This document shows, one piece after another, positions 59,220 to 64,000 of a stretch of 64,000 nt of DNA. Position 1 is the first letter of the stretch; the number at the start of each line of letters is the position of its first letter. The notes under the pieces were generated by a model. That model saw only the letters and a list, made by a program, of their open reading frames with translations, searched no databases and was not told the DNA's origin. This DNA is from Ureibacillus yapensis (GTDB lineage Bacteria; Bacillota; Bacilli; Bacillales_A; Planococcaceae), in contig NZ_QWEI01000001.1 in assembly GCF_003515775.1 (NCBI RefSeq), forward strand, positions 476,106-540,105, read 5' to 3'. A program made the position numbers and the translations under genes.

Positions 59220-59251
59220 CCTTAAGACTGCTAAATTTCAAAAGCAAATCC

Positions 59252-60304
59252 TTATTTATTTTTCGGCTGAAGTTGTTCTAGATAATTAAGTGCATCATCA
59301 ACTGTTTTCACAGGGATGATTTTCATATCGGTGTTAATGGCTTTAGCCGTTTCTACTGCCGCTTCATAATTCGATTGAATGTCGGGATTTGCCTGAAGCA
59401 TTCCTTCGGTGATTAGATCATCTGGAGCGAAAAAGATTTCCACATCATCTTGATCGGCTGCGACAATTTTCTTTTCGATGCCGCCAATACGTCCAACCGT
59501 ACCGTCTTCAAACATCTGACCAGTACCGGCTACGCTATATCCTTTTGTTAAATCTTCCTCCAGCAATTGATTCAAAATTTCCAGCGTAAACATTAAGCCT
59601 GCGGATGGTCCGCCAATCTTTTCGGCATTTACGTTTACGTATGGCTTTGTTTTAATTGCCTTGCTTTCGGAGTAGGTGATTCCGATGCCCACCTGGCCTT
59701 TACCTGCTCCGGGAATCGGTTTTAATGTAAGCGTTCGATCGAGGAGTTCATTATTTCGGCTAATGACGAGTTCAACTTTGTCATTTTCTTTTTTCGTGCG
59801 CAATATTTCAGTAAGTTCATCCGCTTTTTCAATTAATTGCCCATCGATTTCAACAATTTTGTCTCCCGGTTTCAGTTTTCCGTCTGCTGCGCCACCCTCC
59901 AAAACATTGAGCACCGTCACACCATGGTACTCAATTGTATAAGGCAAGTTTGCCTTTTTGAATGCCACATAAAGTGCATTGAATTGCGAACCCGACATTA
60001 GGTCCAATTGACGAACATTATATTCTTCTTCATCTTCCTCTTCTTGGCGCACATCTTCTTCTTTATAAATATCCTGATACTCTCTAAAATGGGCGATTGT
60101 ATATGTAAGAGGTGTCGCGGGAGCCATGGCAACCGTCATTAAACTCATGGTGCCTGCATGATCTTTATCTCTATTTTCCACCGTTACAAATTCACTCACA
60201 TCGTAAGCACCACCAGGCTTCATAATATAATAATCCAGTTGATAAAAGCTTAGGAAAAAGACCACGATGACCAGCAAAAGTATAGATATGAACGATTTTC
60301 TCAA
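59252..60304 (-). CDS. ylbL: YlbL, membrane PDZ / Lon-type serine protease
   Basis: A membrane-anchored protease with an N-terminal helix (about 4-22), a PDZ domain (about 110-190, VLNVLEGGAADGKLKPGDKIVEID) and a C-terminal S16 (Lon-type) domain with catalytic Ser in GGPSAGLMF and Lys in GGIEKKIVAA. B. subtilis YlbL has been tied to control of a DNA-damage division inhibitor. The TTG at 60304 is preferred because the GTG at 60316 overlaps AGGAGG. An acidic EEDVRQEEEDEEE stretch is notable. Confidence 0.93.
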   Translation of the reverse strand: MRKSFISILLLVIVVFFLSFYQLDYYIMKPGGAYDVSEFVTVENRDKDHAGTMSLMTVAMAPATPLTYTIAHFREYQDIYKEEDVRQEEEDEEEYNVRQLDLMSGSQFNALYVAFKKANLPYTIEYHGVTVLNVLEGGAADGKLKPGDKIVEIDGQLIEKADELTEILRTKKENDKVELVISRNNELLDRTLTLKPIPGAGKGQVGIGITYSESKAIKTKPYVNVNAEKIGGPSAGLMFTLEILNQLLEEDLTKGYSVAGTGQMFEDGTVGRIGGIEKKIVAADQDDVEIFFAPDDLITEGMLQANPDIQSNYEAAVETAKAINTDMKIIPVKTVDDALNYLEQLQPKNK

Positions 60305-60413
60305 TCTGTAAAGCACCTCCTGAAGAAACCTTTTTTGAGACTAAAATTTTATTAAGCCGCATATATTAGTTTAGCACTCGCGCTATTGGAAAACAAAAAT
60401 TTGAAGAGAGTTG

Positions 60414-61319
60414 ATGCTTATTCCACTATTCTATTTGTTGATATGCATTACGTTAATTTTTTTGCTCTTACTTTTCCCGGGAATCGCCCATGAAGGAACC
60501 GATCTTGGTGTAAACCTTTTCATGGAGGCTCTTTTTCCCTATTTGCTGCCCTACTTGATCTTGACACAATGGTTTATTCGATTAACCCCCAATACAAGCA
60601 ACTCCTCATCAAGATTAAAGCTTTATCTTAAAACGTATGGCATTAGTGCCCTGGGGGGATTTCCAACTGGCGCTGCAACAATCAGTTACTTAAAAAAGAG
60701 CGATCAAATTTCCATCCGCGAAGCAAACATCCTTCTAAGTATTTGTCATAGTCCCAGTCCTTTATTCGTTTTAGGCTTTGTGGGGAATGATTTATTAAAT
60801 AGTACGACTTTCAGTTGGCAATTTTTATTTTTATACCATGGAGTATCTCTCCTTTTTTTATTCTGGGCGTATCGGTATTTTCATAAAGAAAAGAAAGGAC
60901 AACCTATTGCAATGGAGGCTCCGGCAAAAACGACCAATCCTTTTACAAGCAGCGTAAAGGATAGCATCCCAACCGTTCTTGTTGTCGCATCGACCATTAT
61001 TTTCTTTACCACGATTTACACGGTTGTCATGCATTCTGTAAAAAGCTTTTTTCCGGATATCCCGGATCAGTTGATGCTGCTCATTGCAGCGATGCTTGAA
61101 ATGACAAACGGCTTGCAAATTGGACAAGAGTTGTTTGCCAACCAACCAACGCTATTGCCGATCCTGCTCACAACGTTCTTAACATGCCAAAGCTTAAGCA
61201 TACACATGCAAGTAGGCGTCATTGCGAAAACCGAACAACTCTCATTAAAACCTTATATTTTAATGAGAATACTATTCACTCTATTAATTCCCGTTCTTTT
61301 TTATTTTATCTTCCTCTGA
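60414..61319 (+). CDS. ylbJ: Sporulation integral membrane protein YlbJ
   Basis: A 301-residue polytopic protein with about eight hydrophobic segments and the gate-like motif GGFPTGAATISYL, as in the YlbJ / nucleoside-recognition-domain family. In B. subtilis YlbJ is made under sigma-E and contributes to spore cortex. It lies divergent from ylbL, as in B. subtilis. The start ATG at 60414 follows GAGAG; a TTG just before it is less likely. CATATATT upstream resembles a sigma-E -10, but the -35 is poor. Confidence 0.88.
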   Translation: MLIPLFYLLICITLIFLLLLFPGIAHEGTDLGVNLFMEALFPYLLPYLILTQWFIRLTPNTSNSSSRLKLYLKTYGISALGGFPTGAATISYLKKSDQISIREANILLSICHSPSPLFVLGFVGNDLLNSTTFSWQFLFLYHGVSLLFLFWAYRYFHKEKKGQPIAMEAPAKTTNPFTSSVKDSIPTVLVVASTIIFFTTIYTVVMHSVKSFFPDIPDQLMLLIAAMLEMTNGLQIGQELFANQPTLLPILLTTFLTCQSLSIHMQVGVIAKTEQLSLKPYILMRILFTLLIPVLFYFIFL

Positions 61320-61332
61320 TGGTTAATAAAAA

Positions 61333-61364
61333 AACGACAGAATCAAATATAGGATTCTGTCGTT
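61333..61364. terminator. Bidirectional terminator between ylbJ and coaD
   Basis: AACGACAGAATC pairs perfectly with GATTCTGTCGTT; the minus strand continues with a T-run (TTTTTATT), serving coaD. Confidence 0.9.
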
Positions 61365-61388
61365 AAACTTTTTGGATTTATTAGAGAA

Positions 61389-61892
<504 letters not shown>

Positions 61893-61909
61893 TTATCAAT
61901 TCATCTCTT

Positions 61910-62461
61910 CTACTCTTTTTGATAAATTGAAATAATTGTACTCCCATATGTCTCTTGCCGAATTAATCGATAGGCGCCATAATTCGTTGGCAAAGCGACA
62001 TCTGTTGCATGTTCACAAACGATAATCGCTTCGTTTGAGAGCTTATTATTTTCGATTAATGTTAAAAGTAAATCATAATACTCCTTTTTGTGGTAAGGAG
62101 GATCCAAAAATAAATAATCAATTAAAATCTCTCTTTTTATCAACCCTTTTACAGCGCGTGAAGCATCAGTCTTGTAAACTTCACTCACTTCTTCATATCG
62201 GCACTTTTTAAGATTGTCCTGCAATGTTTGAAAAGCACGGCCATCTTTTTCTACAAAAATGGCTTGATCGGCCCCCCTGCTTAATGTTTCGATGCCAAGC
62301 CCACCGCTTCCTGCAAATAAATCCAAAACAATGCCGCCATCAAAAAATGGTCCAATCATATTGAATATCGATTCTTTTACTTTGTCGGTAGTAGGTCGGG
62401 TTGTTGTTCCCGTCACCGCTTTTAAAGGCATTCCTTTTCTCTCGCCTGCTACAACTCTCAT
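61910..62461 (-). CDS. rsmD: 16S rRNA (guanine966-N2)-methyltransferase
   Basis: Methylates G966 of 16S rRNA. The 183-residue SAM-dependent enzyme has IVLDLFAGSGGLGIE and the catalytic DPPY motif in YLFLDPPYHKKEYYD. It lies 32 bases before coaD in the same direction. Its ribosome binding site is weak. Confidence 0.95.
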   Translation of the reverse strand: MRVVAGERKGMPLKAVTGTTTRPTTDKVKESIFNMIGPFFDGGIVLDLFAGSGGLGIETLSRGADQAIFVEKDGRAFQTLQDNLKKCRYEEVSEVYKTDASRAVKGLIKREILIDYLFLDPPYHKKEYYDLLLTLIENNKLSNEAIIVCEHATDVALPTNYGAYRLIRQETYGSTIISIYQKE

Positions 62462-62486
62462 CGTATCACCATGCCTTTAAATAGTA

Positions 62487-63896
62487 TTAGTTCGTCTTTA
62501 TAGCAATTGAATCTTCGTTTTTTTGAATATCCACATTGAATAATCGCTGCAACCATGATTCCTCGATGTAATAATCGCCTTCTATGGTAGTGATGGGTTC
62601 GGAAATCGTATTGTACCGCTGTTGGTTATATACATAAAAACCATACTGAAGCGGGAATCTGAAATTTTGCGTTGCATTTTGGACGTAATATCCGTTTTCC
62701 CCCACAGAAGTTTTATATCCCAATGTCTTTAAGATAGTATCTACCGAATACAAAACATTCCCATCTTTTAAAACAACCGTAACATTCTCTTGCTTTTTAT
62801 CCTGAACAAACAGTTCACGATCATCAACATACAACAATGGATAAACCGATTTCGTTTTTTCATTCATCGTAAAATAGTTTGTTGAAACCCCGAAAACAGC
62901 CGACAGCATTTCATCCAAACGGTGCGCTGTAATGGATTCACCTTTGATGCTTTGCAATTGTTCAATCCAAAGTCGATATTGCTCCTCCGTGAACCTATCC
63001 TTTAAAGTATCGACCATTTCAATCGATTTGTTGCCGCCGATTGATGAGTTTGTTAAAAATGAGGCCACTACCTCATGTACCCACGATGGGCTTTCTTCAA
63101 AATCATACAGACGACTAACTTGTAATAAAGAAATCTTTTTGTTGATGCCATTTGCTGAAAGCTCATCTATAAACAATATACGATTTCCTTGTTGTCCGGA
63201 CAAATTTTTGCCATGTACAATCGCCAAATGTTCATCCTTTAAAAAAGCGAGAGATTCTAGTTGCTTACTTAACTTGGTGTTGAGGGTAGATTCTGAGTAA
63301 ATGGAAAGATGATCCGCGACTTTGTGCATGTTCATTTCCCCACGCTGCCAATAAATTTCCGACACTCCTCCTGTTCCACTGAACATGGAATAGTTCACAA
63401 GCGATAAAGTTTGATTTCCGACTAAAGGCAACCCAGTAATCCATTGGCCTTTTAGCTGATTGTCGGTTGATATATGTACTGTAGAATATGTAGCCTGTCC
63501 ATTTTTTAATGTCACAAAAATATCTTTTAATAATTGTTTGGAACGCAACTTGCCATCCAGCGGAATAATATAAGACAATGATGCATTTCTAGCCTCGCCG
63601 CTAAGAAATTTCGTTTTATCATCGCTTAAGCGATCGCAGCTGGTTTTGGTTTCCAAAAAACAATCTGTACTTACTGCGAGATTTGGCCAAGAGATGTTAA
63701 CTTCTTGGTTTGGTAAGTTGCGGAAATGCTGGCGGATGTCCAAGCTTCCATTGCGGTATGTAATTTCTATTTCTTGCGTATATGAAAATTTGTCTTCCCC
63801 CGTTTCAAGATGACTCGAATAGACTTGAAACTGGAAGAAGAGCATTCCACTGATTGCGAGCAATAATAACCCAAAAAAACTTATTGCAAATTTCAT
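62487..63896 (-). CDS. Membrane-anchored protein with C-terminal stalk-like domain, function unknown
   Basis: A 469-residue protein (start MKFAISFFGLLLLAISG behind GGGGGAAGG) with an N-terminal signal or anchor helix (about 3-24). The middle is probably beta-rich and extracytoplasmic. The C-terminal 110 residues (LLYVDDRELFVQ, VVLKDGNVLYSVDTILKTLGYKT, YYIEESWLQRLFNVD) resemble the copper-amine-oxidase N-terminal 'stalk' domain common in secreted Firmicute proteins. No catalytic residues were recognised. It lies 25 bases upstream of rsmD on the same strand; I do not know of a B. subtilis counterpart here. Confidence 0.8.
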   Translation of the reverse strand: MKFAISFFGLLLLAISGMLFFQFQVYSSHLETGEDKFSYTQEIEITYRNGSLDIRQHFRNLPNQEVNISWPNLAVSTDCFLETKTSCDRLSDDKTKFLSGEARNASLSYIIPLDGKLRSKQLLKDIFVTLKNGQATYSTVHISTDNQLKGQWITGLPLVGNQTLSLVNYSMFSGTGGVSEIYWQRGEMNMHKVADHLSIYSESTLNTKLSKQLESLAFLKDEHLAIVHGKNLSGQQGNRILFIDELSANGINKKISLLQVSRLYDFEESPSWVHEVVASFLTNSSIGGNKSIEMVDTLKDRFTEEQYRLWIEQLQSIKGESITAHRLDEMLSAVFGVSTNYFTMNEKTKSVYPLLYVDDRELFVQDKKQENVTVVLKDGNVLYSVDTILKTLGYKTSVGENGYYVQNATQNFRFPLQYGFYVYNQQRYNTISEPITTIEGDYYIEESWLQRLFNVDIQKNEDSIAIKTN

Positions 63897-63950
63897 GTAC
63901 CTTCCCCCATTGGTCGTGTTACTATTGTTATCGGAAAGGATGTGTAAAAG

Positions 63951-64000
63951 TTGATACAGCAATTTATCGAACTTGGGCAAGGTTATGGAGATATTTATGA
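63951..64000 (+). CDS. Start of a gene running off the right edge
   Basis: A TTG 10 bases after GGAAAGGA opens a frame (MIQQFIELGQGYGDIY) that stays open to the window edge. Only 16 codons are visible, so the product is not assigned. It is divergent from the stalk-domain gene. Confidence 0.45.
   Translation, partial: MIQQFIELGQGYGDIY

Overview
The window is a chromosomal segment of a spore-forming, low-GC Gram-positive bacterium of the Bacillales. Gene order follows the Bacillus subtilis ylb / dcw (division and cell wall) / spoIIG / ylm / pyr / ylo chromosome arm. Several departures (no murE in the dcw cluster, a stand-alone coaC, no remA, no ylmD) and the dispersed GC-rich repeats fit the Planococcaceae/Caryophanaceae (Lysinibacillus, Solibacillus, Ureibacillus and relatives) better than Bacillus itself. 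That family assignment is an inference. Sporulation capacity is shown directly by sigE, sigG, spoIIGA, spoVD, ylbJ and a GerR/RsfA-type regulator.

Layout, left to right; almost everything is on the minus strand, so operons read right to left. (1) 1-5.3 kb: yicC, gmk, rpoZ, coaC, priA, def. (2) 5.4-7.2 kb: rqcH on the plus strand. (3) 7.2-11.9 kb: a tightly coupled four-gene accessory operon (degenerate GGDEF/receiver regulator, membrane HEAT-repeat protein, processive family 2 glycosyltransferase, membrane-anchored extracytoplasmic protein); this is the best candidate for an undescribed system. (4) 11.9-24 kb: the complete UMP biosynthesis operon pyrR-pyrP-pyrB-pyrC-carA-carB-pyrK-pyrD-pyrF-pyrE with two PyrR attenuators. 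(5) 24-24.4 kb: a decayed 52-bp tandem repeat. (6) 24.4-29.3 kb: rluD-type pseudouridine synthase, lspA, and ileS with a T-box leader. (7) 29.3-37.4 kb: divIVA, ylmH, ylmG, sepF, ylmE, ylmC, sigG, sigE, spoIIGA and ftsZ. (8) 37.4-51.5 kb: the rest of the dcw cluster (ftsA, sbp, ylxX, ylxW, divIB, spoVE/ftsW, murD, mraY, spoVD, pbpB, ftsL, rsmH, mraZ). (9) 51.8-64 kb: bshC, a DUF3397 protein, panE-like, gerR-like, an enoyl-CoA hydratase, rpmF, ylbN, tmcAL, ylbL, ylbJ, coaD, rsmD and a secreted stalk-domain protein.

The dcw and ylm genes build and place the septum (FtsZ, FtsA, SepF, DivIVA, FtsL, DivIB, PBP2B, the SEDS protein) and supply late steps of peptidoglycan precursor synthesis (MraY, MurD). 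The spoIIG cluster lets the same machinery be redirected at asymmetric division and engulfment. PyrR senses UMP and controls the pyr operon by attenuation; ileS is controlled by uncharged tRNA-Ile.

Two families of structured dispersed repeats (A: 3.2, 29.1, 33.7-34.0 and 41.5 kb; B: 34.9 and 57.6 kb) fill most of the larger intergenic gaps, and some sit where genes present in B. subtilis are missing. No tRNA, rRNA, CRISPR array, transposase or prophage gene was seen.
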